Below, piece by piece: positions 8,550 through 15,919 of a stretch of 64,000 nucleotides of DNA; the stretch's first letter is position 1; each line of letters opens with the position of its first letter. Under the pieces are notes generated by a model. It ran no database searches. It was not told where the DNA came from and saw only the letters and a list, made by a program, of their open reading frames with translations. Position numbers and translations under genes: made by a program. The stretch is from Allobosea sp. 117. GTDB taxonomy: Bacteria; Pseudomonadota; Alphaproteobacteria; Rhizobiales; Xanthobacteraceae. Where the stretch lies: NCBI RefSeq assembly GCF_000702305.1, contig NZ_JNLC01000013.1, positions 248,001 to 312,000 on the forward strand, written 5' to 3'.

Positions 8550-8903
8550 ATGGGCGGAATGAGATTTGGCGTCGCGGCGCTCGCCGCGGCGGGCGTGCTT
8601 CATTGTGCGGCGGCCTTCGCCGAGCCGGTGAGCTGGAACGGCACCTGGAGCGGAACCAGCAATAGCGGCAATGCCACCACGGTGGTGATCTCCGGCGGCA
8701 AGGTCACCAAATGGCTGAACAACGGCTTTCCTAAGAACGTGGTGTCCTCAACGGTTAGCGCCAATCAGGTGACGATCACCGATGACGGCACCTGGAAGGC
8801 GACCATGACATCAAAGGATGGCAAGACCGCCACGATGTCCGCGAGCGGCAAGGGCGCCTCGGGCGGCTTCGCCAAGAACAGCTCGACGCTGACTAAGCGC
8901 TGA
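8550..8903 (+). CDS. small exported protein of unknown function
   Basis: A 117-residue protein starting at an ATG eight bases after GGAGG. A signal peptide (hydrophobic stretch VAALAAAGVLHCAAAFA) is followed by a likely cleavage before EPVSWNGTWSG. The mature part of about 90 residues is rich in Ser, Thr, Gly, Asn and Lys and consists of short alternating segments such as TTVVISGGKVTKW, QVTITDDGTWKATMT and KTATMSASGKG, which look like a small beta-barrel or beta-sandwich. I recognise no family. It stands alone between the catabolic cluster and convergent ppa, with a hairpin between them. Confidence 0.75.
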   Translation: MGGMRFGVAALAAAGVLHCAAAFAEPVSWNGTWSGTSNSGNATTVVISGGKVTKWLNNGFPKNVVSSTVSANQVTITDDGTWKATMTSKDGKTATMSASGKGASGGFAKNSSTLTKR

Positions 8904-8942
8904 AGCGTCATCGCCGACCATCCGCCGCCACCGGATACAGAA

Positions 8943-8966
8943 ATGGCCGGGGCTGAGCCCGGCCAT
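8943..8966. terminator. bidirectional terminator between exported-protein gene and ppa
   Basis: ATGGCCGGG (8943-8951) pairs perfectly with CCCGGCCAT (8958-8966) across a six-base loop. It sits between convergent genes. On the minus strand the stem is followed by TTTCTG, which gives it a modest U-tract as terminator for ppa. Confidence 0.5.
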
Positions 8967-9007
8967 GATGATGCGTCGTGTGATGCGGCGGCGTGGCGCC
9001 GGCCGGC

Positions 9008-9538
9008 TCACTTCTTGGCGCCGGCGGCGATCGCCTTGCGGATGATGTCCTTGGCGAGCTCCGGCGGTGCCCAGTCGGCGACCGAGACCTTCTTGCCGCG
9101 CTCGAGATCCTTGTAGTGGGTGAAGAAGTGCGCGACCTGCTCGATGACGAGCGGAGGCAGCTCGGAATAGCTGCGCACGCCGGCATAGAAGGGGTGCACC
9201 CGGTCGGCCGGCACGGCGAGGATCTTCTCGTCCTCGCCCTTCTCGTCGGCCATCATCAGCACGCCGATGGGGCGGCAGGGCACCACGCAGCCCGGCACCA
9301 GCGAGACCGGCGCCAGCACGATGACGTCCAGCGGGTCGCCGTCGTCGGCGAGCGTCTGCGGGATGAAGCCGTAATTGCCCGGATAGTACATGGCCGTGTG
9401 CAGGAAGCGGTCGACCATGAGCGCGCCGGAGTCCTTGTCGAGCTCATATTTGACCGGCTGGCCGCCGAGCGGGATCTCGATGAAGGCGTGAATCTCTTCC
9501 GGCGGGTTGTCCCCGGCGGTGACGCGCGAAATGTCCAT
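9008..9538 (-). CDS. ppa: inorganic pyrophosphatase (family I)
   Basis: A 176-residue family I pyrophosphatase, the usual bacterial length. It hydrolyses pyrophosphate in the cytoplasm, pulling biosynthetic reactions forward. Signatures include FIEIPLGGQPVKYELDKDSG, YYPGNYGFIPQTLADDGDPLDV (metal-binding aspartates) and the C-terminal HFFTHYKDLERGK. The ATG at 9538 gives the standard MDIS-type N-terminus; a longer reading adds 36 unlike residues. The zinc locus is divergent from it, and the spacer carries Zur-like operators. Confidence 0.97.
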   Translation of the reverse strand: MDISRVTAGDNPPEEIHAFIEIPLGGQPVKYELDKDSGALMVDRFLHTAMYYPGNYGFIPQTLADDGDPLDVIVLAPVSLVPGCVVPCRPIGVLMMADEKGEDEKILAVPADRVHPFYAGVRSYSELPPLVIEQVAHFFTHYKDLERGKKVSVADWAPPELAKDIIRKAIAAGAKK

Positions 9539-9682
9539 GCTCAGGCTCCCGATCCGACGCTGGCCGGGATCACCCGGCGAAGTCGGGCTCCCGTATAGGT
9601 CGCGGAAGCCTCGCCGTCCACATGTTGCGATGCGACATTCGGCCAATGCGGTTGACGAATTCGTAGTGCATGGCGTCGATTT

Positions 9683-9730
9683 GATACATTGTATCGGCCG
9701 CGAGGATAGGCTAGATGATATGTTGTATCA
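9683..9730 (+). promoter_or_regulatory. paired Zur-like operators of the zinc uptake operon
   Basis: Two AT-rich palindromic sites stand out from G+C-rich surroundings. The first, GATACATTGTATC (9683-9695), is a perfect palindrome around one central base. The second, TGATATGTTGTATCA (9716-9730), is a near-palindrome and differs from the matching stretch of the first at only a few positions. Their centres are 34 bases apart and the second ends 32 bases before the His-rich gene that leads the znu operon. The shape and location fit Fur-family Zur operators. A zur gene is present at 24610-25161. Binding itself is inferred. Confidence 0.6.
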
Positions 9731-9762
9731 TGTAAGCCCATGGCCGAGCCTGCAGCGTATCG

Positions 9763-10035
9763 ATGCCTCATCCCGTCCATCCCGCCGCCGATCATACTCC
9801 CATTCCCACGCCCCCGCGCGGCGGGCGCGACCATGCCCATAGTCATGATCACGGGCATCGCGGCCACCACCATCACGATGGCCATCACCACCACACCGGG
9901 CACCGGCATCCGCCGGCGCGCCCCTCGGCATCGCTGCTGAGGCTCTCGGCGTGGCAGCGGCTGGCGATCGTCCTGCCGGTCGGGGCGCTGCTCTGGGCGG
10001 CCGCGCTGGCGGTGATCGCGGGAGGCGCGCCATGA
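9763..10035 (+). CDS. His-rich single-span membrane peptide leading the znu operon
   Basis: A 90-residue protein with 18 histidines in its first half, clustered between residues 36 and 61 as runs such as HAHSHDHGHRGHHHH, followed by one membrane helix (LAIVLPVGALLWAAALAVIAG) and a short tail. Its stop overlaps the znuC start by ATGA, so it is translated in the same operon. It lies directly behind the Zur-like sites. It may hold zinc at the membrane for ZnuB, or buffer it; no such function is established. The start is uncertain because the ribosome-binding site is weak, but the reading frame through the His cluster and helix is clear. It could be a remnant of a larger gene, though the coupling argues that it is expressed. 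Confidence 0.65.
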   Translation: MPHPVHPAADHTPIPTPPRGGRDHAHSHDHGHRGHHHHDGHHHHTGHRHPPARPSASLLRLSAWQRLAIVLPVGALLWAAALAVIAGGAP

Positions 10036-10817
10036 GCCTCGATCATTCCCACCCTTCGGCCAATGTGCTGGCCTTCCGCGACCTCACCCTCGGCTATGAC
10101 CGCCATCCGGCGGTGCATCACCTCGACGGCGACGTGCCGGCCGGCGAGCTGCTGGCCGTGTGCGGGCCGAACGGGGCGGGCAAGTCGACCCTGCTGAAGG
10201 GCATAGTGGGGGCGCTCAAGCCGCTCGCCGGCTCGATCGCGCTCAGCGACGCCGCCGGCCGTCCGCTGCCGGCGCGCGAGATCGCCTATCTGCCGCAGGC
10301 GGCCGAGCTCGACCGTACCTTCCCGATCGAGGTCTACGATCTGGTCGCCATGGGGCTGTGGCGCCGCGCCGGGCTGTTCGGCGGCATCGGCCGCGCGGAC
10401 CGCGCGCGCATCGAGGAGGCGATCGCCGCCGTCGGGCTGTCCGGCTTCGAGGATAGGCCGATCGGCACGCTGTCCGGCGGGCAGATGCAGCGCGCGCTGT
10501 TCGCCCGGCTGCTGCTGCAGGACGCGCAGATCATCCTGCTCGACGAGCCCTTCACCGCGCTCGATGCCGGCACGGTGGCCGATCTGGTCGCGCTGGTGGA
10601 GCGCTGGAACGGCGAGGGGCGCACCGTGATGGCGGTGCTGCACGACATGGAACTGGTGCGCCGGCATTTCCCGCGCACGCTGCTGCTGGCGCGCTCGGTG
10701 GTCGACTGGGGCCGCACCCCCGAGGTGCTGACCGAGGCCAATCTCGCCCGCGCCCGGCACATGTGCGAGGCGTGGGACGAGGCCGCCGACATCTGCCTGC
10801 CGGAGCGTGCGGCATGA
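10032..10817 (+). CDS. znuC: zinc ABC transporter ATP-binding protein
   Basis: A 261-residue ABC ATPase. Motifs: Walker A CGPNGAGKSTLLKG (about residues 43-56), Q-loop YLPQAAELD, signature LSGGQMQRALFARLLLQD, Walker B IILLDEPFTALD, and the switch histidine in VLHDMELV. The MntB/ZnuC-type sequence and the neighbouring ZnuA with a His-rich loop identify it as the energy-coupling subunit of high-affinity zinc import. It overlaps both neighbours by ATGA, so three genes are translationally coupled. Probably repressed by Zur when zinc is plentiful. Confidence 0.94.
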   Translation: MSLDHSHPSANVLAFRDLTLGYDRHPAVHHLDGDVPAGELLAVCGPNGAGKSTLLKGIVGALKPLAGSIALSDAAGRPLPAREIAYLPQAAELDRTFPIEVYDLVAMGLWRRAGLFGGIGRADRARIEEAIAAVGLSGFEDRPIGTLSGGQMQRALFARLLLQDAQIILLDEPFTALDAGTVADLVALVERWNGEGRTVMAVLHDMELVRRHFPRTLLLARSVVDWGRTPEVLTEANLARARHMCEAWDEAADICLPERAA

Positions 10818-11686
10818 ACCCCTATGATCTCCTCATCGGCCCCTTCGCCGAGTTCGACTTCATGCGCCGGGCGCTGGTCGGCGTGCTGGCGCTCGCCGCC
10901 GGCGCCGGGCCGGTCGGCGTGCTTTTGATGCTGCGGCGGATGAGCCTCACCGGCGATGCGATGGCCCACGCGATATTGCCCGGCGCGGCGGTCGGCTTCC
11001 TTGCGGCGGGCCTCAATCTCTTCGCCATGACGATCGGCGGCCTCGTCGCCGGCTTCGCGGTGGCGCTCGGCGCCGGCGCGGTGGCGCGGGCGACGCAGAT
11101 GAAGGAGGATGCGGCGCTCGCCGCCTTCTACCTCGTCTCGCTGGCGCTCGGCGTGCTGCTAGTCTCGCTGCGGGGCTCGAATGTCGACCTGTTGCACGTG
11201 CTGTTCGGCACGGTGCTGGCGCTCGACGACGCGACGCTGCTGCTGATCGTCGGCATCGCCTCGCTCACCCTTGTCGTGCTGGCGCTGGTCTGGCGCCCGC
11301 TGGTGCTGGAATGCGTCGATCCCGGCTTCCTGCGCTCGGTGAGCCGGGCGGGGGCGCCCTCGCATCTCGTCTTCCTCGCGCTGGTGGTGCTGAACCTCGT
11401 CGGCGGCTTCCACGCGCTCGGCACGCTGCTCGCGGTCGGGCTGATGATGCTGCCGGCGGCGACGGCGCGCTTCTGGGTGCGCGACCTCACCGCGATGATC
11501 ATCGCCGCCAGCCTGATCGCCGCCGCCTCCGGCGTCGTCGGGCTGCTGGTCTCTTATCACTCCGGCGCGCCCTCGGGGCCCGCCATCATCCTCGTCGCCG
11601 GCCTCGCCTATGCGTTGTCGGTGCTCGTCGGCCCGGTCGGGGGGCTGCTGCCCCGCTTCATGCCGCGCCGCCATCTCGAAGCCTGA
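10814..11686 (+). CDS. znuB: zinc ABC transporter permease
   Basis: A 290-residue ABC-3 family permease with about eight membrane helices. Conserved features are RRMSLTGDAMAHAILPGAAVGF near the N-terminus and VVLNLVGGFHALGTLLAVGLMMLPAATARF, the segment typical of metal-cation permeases. It starts at an ATG overlapping the znuC stop. It forms the inner-membrane channel for zinc delivered by ZnuA, encoded 14 bp downstream. Confidence 0.94.
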   Translation: MNPYDLLIGPFAEFDFMRRALVGVLALAAGAGPVGVLLMLRRMSLTGDAMAHAILPGAAVGFLAAGLNLFAMTIGGLVAGFAVALGAGAVARATQMKEDAALAAFYLVSLALGVLLVSLRGSNVDLLHVLFGTVLALDDATLLLIVGIASLTLVVLALVWRPLVLECVDPGFLRSVSRAGAPSHLVFLALVVLNLVGGFHALGTLLAVGLMMLPAATARFWVRDLTAMIIAASLIAAASGVVGLLVSYHSGAPSGPAIILVAGLAYALSVLVGPVGGLLPRFMPRRHLEA

Positions 11687-11700
11687 ACGGAGACATGCCC

Positions 11701-12633
11701 ATGCTTTCCCGTAGATCGTGGCTCGCCGCCGCTGTCGCCGCCGCCCTGCTGCCCACTCTCGCGCAGGCGCAGGAGAGCAAGCCGCTGCCGGTGGTGGCGT
11801 CCTTCTCGATCCTCGGCGACCTCGTGAAGAATGTCGGCGGCGACCGGGTCGCGGTCAGCACGCTGGTCGGGCCGAACGGCGACGCCCATGTGTTCCAGCC
11901 CGCTCCGGCCGACGCCAAGAAGGTGGCGGCGGCGCGCGTGGTCTTCGTCAACGGCCTCGGCTTCGAGGGCTGGATGGACCGCCTGGTCAAGGCGTCCGGC
12001 ACCAAGGCGAGCCTCGTCGTCGCCTCGACCGGCGTCTCGCCCCGCGAGATGGAGGATGAGGAAGAGGGCCATGCGCACGGCGCCAAGGACGGCCATGCGC
12101 ATGAGATCACCGACCCGCATGCCTGGCAGTCCGTCGCCAATGCGAAGCTCTATGTGGGCAATATCCGCGACGGGCTGATCGCCGCCGATCCGGACGGCAA
12201 GGCGGCCTATGAGGCCAATGCGAGCGCCTATCTCGCCAAGCTCGATGCGCTGGACGCGGAGGTCAAGGCCGCGATCGCGGCGATCCCGCCGGAGCGGCGC
12301 CGGATCATCACCTCGCACGATGCCTTCGGCTATTTCGGTGCCGCCTACGGCATGGAGTTCATCGCGCCGCAGGGCGTTTCCACCGAGGCGGAGGCCTCGG
12401 CCAAGGACGTCGCGAGGATCATCCGCCAGATCAAGGCCGAGAAGATCCCGGCGGTGTTCATGGAGAACATCTCCGATCCGCGCCTCGTGAAGCGCATCGC
12501 CACCGAGACCGGCGCGAAGATCGGCGGGGCGGTTTATTCCGACGCGCTCTCCGATGACAAAGGCCCGGCGAGCACCTACATCGAGATGATACAGAATAAC
12601 ATCCGCGCCTTCTCGGCGGCCCTGTCGAGCTGA
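11701..12633 (+). CDS. znuA: periplasmic zinc-binding protein
   Basis: A 310-residue cluster A-I binding protein with an N-terminal signal peptide (RSWLAAAVAAALLPTLAQAQ). Metal ligands fit the family: His in GDAHVFQPAP, His in DPHAWQSV, His in TSHDAFGYF and Asp in VYSDALSDD. A charged His-rich loop (EEEGHAHGAKDGHAHE) between the first two ligands is characteristic of zinc-specific ZnuA rather than manganese binders. I chose the second ATG (11701) because GGAG lies eight bases before it; the ATG at 11695 would be too close. Last gene of the coupled znu set. Confidence 0.94.
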   Translation: MLSRRSWLAAAVAAALLPTLAQAQESKPLPVVASFSILGDLVKNVGGDRVAVSTLVGPNGDAHVFQPAPADAKKVAAARVVFVNGLGFEGWMDRLVKASGTKASLVVASTGVSPREMEDEEEGHAHGAKDGHAHEITDPHAWQSVANAKLYVGNIRDGLIAADPDGKAAYEANASAYLAKLDALDAEVKAAIAAIPPERRRIITSHDAFGYFGAAYGMEFIAPQGVSTEAEASAKDVARIIRQIKAEKIPAVFMENISDPRLVKRIATETGAKIGGAVYSDALSDDKGPASTYIEMIQNNIRAFSAALSS

Positions 12634-12642
12634 GGAGGAGAA

Positions 12643-12753
12643 CTCCCTCTCCCCGAGGGGGAGAGGGTTGGGGTGAGGGGGCTCTACGCTCCGCAATGGC
12701 GTAGCCCCTCACCGACCCGCTTCGCGGGCCACCTCTCCCCGACGGGGAGAGGG
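12643..12753. repeat. compound inverted-repeat element between znuA and the GTPase gene
   Basis: Outer hairpins CCCTCTCCCC/GGGGGAGAGGG (12645-12667) and CTCTCCCC/GGGGAGAG (12733-12751) flank an inner inverted repeat, GGTGAGGGG to CCCCTCACC, which encloses a CTACG/CGTAG pair. This resembles the intergenic elements with CCCTCACCCC and CCCTCTCCCC cores that are widespread in Proteobacteria. It may attenuate transcription between znuA and the downstream GTPase gene. Confidence 0.6.
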
Positions 12754-12777
12754 AAAGAGAGATTGGAGCGAACTTCG

Positions 12778-13755
12778 ATGCCTGACGCTCAAGCGCAGAC
12801 CAAGATTCCCGTCACCGTGCTCACCGGCTATCTCGGCGCCGGCAAGACGACGCTGCTCAACCGCATCCTCTCGGAGCCGCACGGCAAGAAATTCGCCGTC
12901 GTCGTCAACGAGTTCGGCGAAATCGGCATCGACAACGACCTCGTCGTCGGCGCCGACGAGGAAGTGTTCGAGATGAACAACGGCTGCATCTGCTGCACCG
13001 TACGCGGCGACCTGATCCGCATCATCGACGGGCTGCTGCGCCGCAAGGGCGACTTCGACGGCATCATCGTCGAGACCACCGGCCTCGCCGATCCGGCCCC
13101 CGTGGCGCAGACCTTCTTCGTCGACGAGACGGTCGGCGCCAAGACCGCGCTCGACGCGGTGGTGACGGTGGCCGACGCCAAATGGCTGAAGGACCGGCTG
13201 AAGGACGCCCCCGAGGCCAAAAATCAGATCGCCTTTGCCGACGTCATCCTGCTCAACAAGACCGACCTCGTCTCCGACACGGAGCTGAAGGACGTCGAGA
13301 TGCGCATCCGCGCGATCAACCCCTTCGCGCGCATCCACCGCACGCAGAAGTCGGACATCGCGATCGACAAGGTGCTGGGGCAGGGCGCCTTCGACCTCGA
13401 CCGCATCACCGCCATCGACCCGGATTTCCTCGAGGGCGGCCACAAGCATTTTCACGACGAGGACATGCAGTCCTTCTCCTTCGCGAGCGACAAGCCGCTG
13501 GACCCGGACAAGTTCTTCCCGTGGATTCAGGAGCTGACCCAGCGCGAGGGGCCGAACATATTGCGCTCCAAGGGCATCCTCGCCTTCAAGGACGACCCGG
13601 ACCGCTTCGTGTTCCAGGGCGTGCACATGATCCTCGACGGCGACCATCAGCGCCCCTGGCGGGCGGACGAGGCAAAGACGAGCCGCATCGTCTTCATCGG
13701 CCGCAAGCTCGACCGCGCGGCACTGGAGAAGGGGTTTCTTTCCTGCGTGGCGTGA
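12778..13755 (+). CDS. COG0523 (CobW/P47K) GTPase, probable zinc metallochaperone
   Basis: A 325-residue G3E-family GTPase. Visible motifs are Walker [16 protein letters not shown] (about residues 17-31), Walker B region EFGEIGID, the metal-binding CXCC motif within [21 protein letters not shown] and the guanine-specificity motif NKTDLV. The C-terminal CobW_C domain begins near [15 protein letters not shown] His-containing stretch ([10 protein letters not shown]) may also bind metal. COG0523 proteins move zinc or cobalt into client enzymes. The position 144 bp after znuA and before a WD40 gene favours zinc handling over cobalamin synthesis. The start has GGAG twelve bases upstream. Confidence 0.9.
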   Translation: MPDAQAQTKIPVTVLTGYLGAGKTTLLNRILSEPHGKKFAVVVNEFGEIGIDNDLVVGADEEVFEMNNGCICCTVRGDLIRIIDGLLRRKGDFDGIIVETTGLADPAPVAQTFFVDETVGAKTALDAVVTVADAKWLKDRLKDAPEAKNQIAFADVILLNKTDLVSDTELKDVEMRIRAINPFARIHRTQKSDIAIDKVLGQGAFDLDRITAIDPDFLEGGHKHFHDEDMQSFSFASDKPLDPDKFFPWIQELTQREGPNILRSKGILAFKDDPDRFVFQGVHMILDGDHQRPWRADEAKTSRIVFIGRKLDRAALEKGFLSCVA

Positions 13756-13780
13756 GGGAGTTGCAGCCGAAGCCTTTCAT

Positions 13781-13889
13781 GCTGGATCCCGGATCTGCGC
13801 TGCACTGCGTGCAGCTTGTCCGGGAAACAGTGGAGCCTCGTGTCCCGGACCAGCGGAGCCGAAGGCGAAGCGCAGATCCGGGACCCAGC
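13781..13889. repeat. nested palindromic intergenic repeat
   Basis: A 21-base arm at 13781-13801 pairs with 13869-13889 with 20 of 21 positions matching in inverted orientation (core CCCGGATCTGCGC). Inside lies a second inverted pair, GTCCGGGA (13818-13825) and TCCCGGAC (13843-13850). This fills most of the 236-bp gap between the GTPase and WD40 genes and resembles REP/BIME-like elements. Confidence 0.65.
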
Positions 13890-13991
13890 GCAGGACTCTT
13901 CGGCATGTCTTTGGGCATGAAAGGACGGCGTGACGGGCCGATGATTTTCCGCTAACCCCGGCGCCTGACACCTCATCCGCAGACGAGTGCC

Positions 13992-14987
13992 ATGGCCGCG
14001 CCTTCCTCTTCTTCCTCGCTGACGTCCAAGCTGCGCCACCTCGATCTCGGGGGCGAGGTGATCGGCGTGCATTTCCTCGGCAGGTCGGCCGCCTTCGCGC
14101 TCGGCACCGGCGGCATCGTGCTTGCCGAAGGCGACAACGAGCAGCGGATCGAGGCGCATAAGGGCGCCATCCTCTCGGTCGCTGGCGATGCGCGCCGGCT
14201 GCTGACCGGGGGCGATGACGGCCGGGTGGTGGCGACCTCCGGCGACGGCGCGAGCGAGACGCTGTTCGAGCAGCGTGGGCGCTGGATCGATCAGGTCGCC
14301 TCGGGGGCGGACGGCGCCTTCGCCTTCTCCATTGGCAAGACGGCGCATTTCCGCCCCGCCAAGGGTGAGGCGAAGTCGCTCGAATTCCCGTCCACCGTCG
14401 GCGGCCTCGCTTTCGCGCCGAAGGGCACGCGGCTCGCCGTGGCGCATTATGGGGGCGCCAGCCTGTGGTTCCCCAATGCGGTGGCGAAGCCGGACGTGCT
14501 GGTCTGGAAGGGCTCGCATCGCGGCATCCTCTGGAGCCCGGACGGCCGTTTCGTGATCACCACCATGCAGGAGGCGGCGCTGCACGGCTGGCGGCTCCCG
14601 GAAGGCGCCAATATGCGCATGAGCGGCTATCCCTCGCGCGTGCGCTCCATGAGCTTCACCGCCGGCGGGAAATATCTCGCCACCTCCGGGGCGAGCGAGG
14701 TCATCCTCTGGCCGTTCACCTCGAAGGAGGGGCCGATGGGCAAGCAGCCGACCATGCTGGCGCCGCGCGACACCCGCGTCTCCTGCGTCGCCGCCCATCC
14801 CAAGGAGGACGTCGTCGCCTGCGGCTATGATGACGGGCTGGTGCTGATGGTGCGCATCGCCGACGGCGCGGAGATCCTGCTGCGCGCGCCCGAGGGCAGC
14901 CCGGTGAGCGCGCTGGGCTGGCGGGCGGATGGCGGGGCGCTCGCCATCGGCACCGAGGCCGGCAAGGCCGGCCTGATGGTGTTCTGA
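13992..14987 (+). CDS. WD40 repeat protein associated with the zinc GTPase
   Basis: A 331-residue protein built of degenerate WD40-like blades. Recurrent segments include HKGAILSVAGDARRLLTGGDDGRVV, GILWSPDGRFVITTMQEAALHGW, VRSMSFTAGGKYLATSGASEVILWPF and VSALGWRADGGALAIGTEAGKAGL. No signal peptide is evident, so it is probably cytoplasmic and acts as a protein-interaction propeller. It follows the COG0523 GTPase on the same strand. From memory this pair recurs next to znu genes in rhizobia, which suggests a partner of the metallochaperone, but no function is established. Confidence 0.85.
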   Translation: MAAPSSSSSLTSKLRHLDLGGEVIGVHFLGRSAAFALGTGGIVLAEGDNEQRIEAHKGAILSVAGDARRLLTGGDDGRVVATSGDGASETLFEQRGRWIDQVASGADGAFAFSIGKTAHFRPAKGEAKSLEFPSTVGGLAFAPKGTRLAVAHYGGASLWFPNAVAKPDVLVWKGSHRGILWSPDGRFVITTMQEAALHGWRLPEGANMRMSGYPSRVRSMSFTAGGKYLATSGASEVILWPFTSKEGPMGKQPTMLAPRDTRVSCVAAHPKEDVVACGYDDGLVLMVRIADGAEILLRAPEGSPVSALGWRADGGALAIGTEAGKAGLMVF

Positions 14988-15107
14988 CCCCGCATCGGGA
15001 CGGTTAAGCATGACGGCGGCGTGACGGGCTTCGCCCTGTTGCGGCGCAAAAATCTCGACTAGGCTCCGGGCTCCCGCCGGCTCCCTGCCAGCTCTCCCGA
15101 GGTCGCC

Positions 15108-15848
15108 ATGAAGATCGAGGACGTGCGCCGTACCGCCTATTCCATGCCGCTCACCAGCCCCTCCTATCCCAAGGGGCCGTACCGCTTCTTCAACCGCGAA
15201 TATTTCATCATCACCTATCGCACCGACCCGGCGGCGCTGGAAAAGGTCGTGCCCGAGCCGCTGAAGGTGGTCGATCCGATCGTCAAATACGAGTTCATCC
15301 GCATGCCGGACTCCACCGGCTTCGGCGACTACACCGAGACCGGGCAGGTGATCCCTGTGGAGTTCGAGGGCCGGAAGGGCGGCTATGTCCACTCCATGTA
15401 TCTCGACGACGAGGCGCCGATCGCCGGCGGGCGCGAGATCTGGGGATTCCCGAAGAAGCTCGCCAAGCCGAGCTTTCAGGTGGAGAGCGACACGCTGGTC
15501 GCCAAGCTCAACTATGGCAGCGTGCTCTGCGCCTGCGGCACCATGGGCTACAAATACGAGGCGCTCGAGCACGACGCCGTGCTGAAGTCGCTGGGGACGC
15601 CGAACTGGATGATCAAGATCATCCCGCATGTCGACAATTCCCCGCGCGTGTGCGAGCTGGTCGAATATTACCTCGAGGACGTGGTACTGAAGGAGGCCTG
15701 GACCGGCCCGGCGGCGCTCGGTCTGTTCCCGCACGCCATCGCCGACGTCGCCAAGCTGCCGGTGCTGGAGGTGATCTCCGCCGTGCACCTCAAGGCCGAC
15801 CTGACGCTCGGCCTCGGCAAGGTGGTGTATGATTACCTAAAGGATTGA
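15108..15848 (+). CDS. acetoacetate decarboxylase family protein
   Basis: A 246-residue ADC-fold protein of the family's usual length. The Schiff-base pair is present: adjacent lysines in [12 protein letters not shown] at about residues 116-117, matching Lys115-Lys116 of the clostridial enzyme. Other family features are [33 protein letters not shown] and [13 protein letters not shown]. True members convert acetoacetate to acetone and CO2; many relatives act on other 3-oxo or aromatic acids. It stands alone, convergent with a PaaK-like gene, so the physiological substrate is open. Confidence 0.9.
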   Translation: MKIEDVRRTAYSMPLTSPSYPKGPYRFFNREYFIITYRTDPAALEKVVPEPLKVVDPIVKYEFIRMPDSTGFGDYTETGQVIPVEFEGRKGGYVHSMYLDDEAPIAGGREIWGFPKKLAKPSFQVESDTLVAKLNYGSVLCACGTMGYKYEALEHDAVLKSLGTPNWMIKIIPHVDNSPRVCELVEYYLEDVVLKEAWTGPAALGLFPHAIADVAKLPVLEVISAVHLKADLTLGLGKVVYDYLKD

Positions 15849-15865
15849 GGGCCCCCTTCTTCTCC

Positions 15866-15885
15866 CTCCCCCGCTTGCGGGGGAG
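15866..15885. terminator. hairpin between convergent genes
   Basis: CTCCCCCGC and GCGGGGGAG form a nine-base perfect palindrome with a two-base centre (in practice a slightly shorter stem). It is followed by AGAGG rather than a T-run. It lies between the convergent decarboxylase-like and PaaK-like genes and may terminate both or be a small repeat element. Confidence 0.4.
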
Positions 15886-15919
15886 AGGCTGGCGCTTGTT
15901 CCGCTAGAAAATCCCCGCT

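Noticed and set aside
6616-8550. Open frame of about 644 codons on the minus strand
   Set aside because: Antisense to the creatininase-like and Ldh-family genes, which have intact catalytic motifs; no recognisable domain in the antisense translation.
12643-12753. Insertion-sequence remnant
   Set aside because: Only short inverted pairs are present, with no transposase coding and no target duplication seen; treated as an intergenic repeat element.
13647-15788. Long open frame of about 713 codons on the minus strand
   Set aside because: It is antisense to the COG0523 GTPase and WD40 genes and to a decarboxylase-like gene, all with clear motifs. Long antisense frames arise easily at this G+C content, and its translation is rich in Arg, His, Gly and Ala with no domain.
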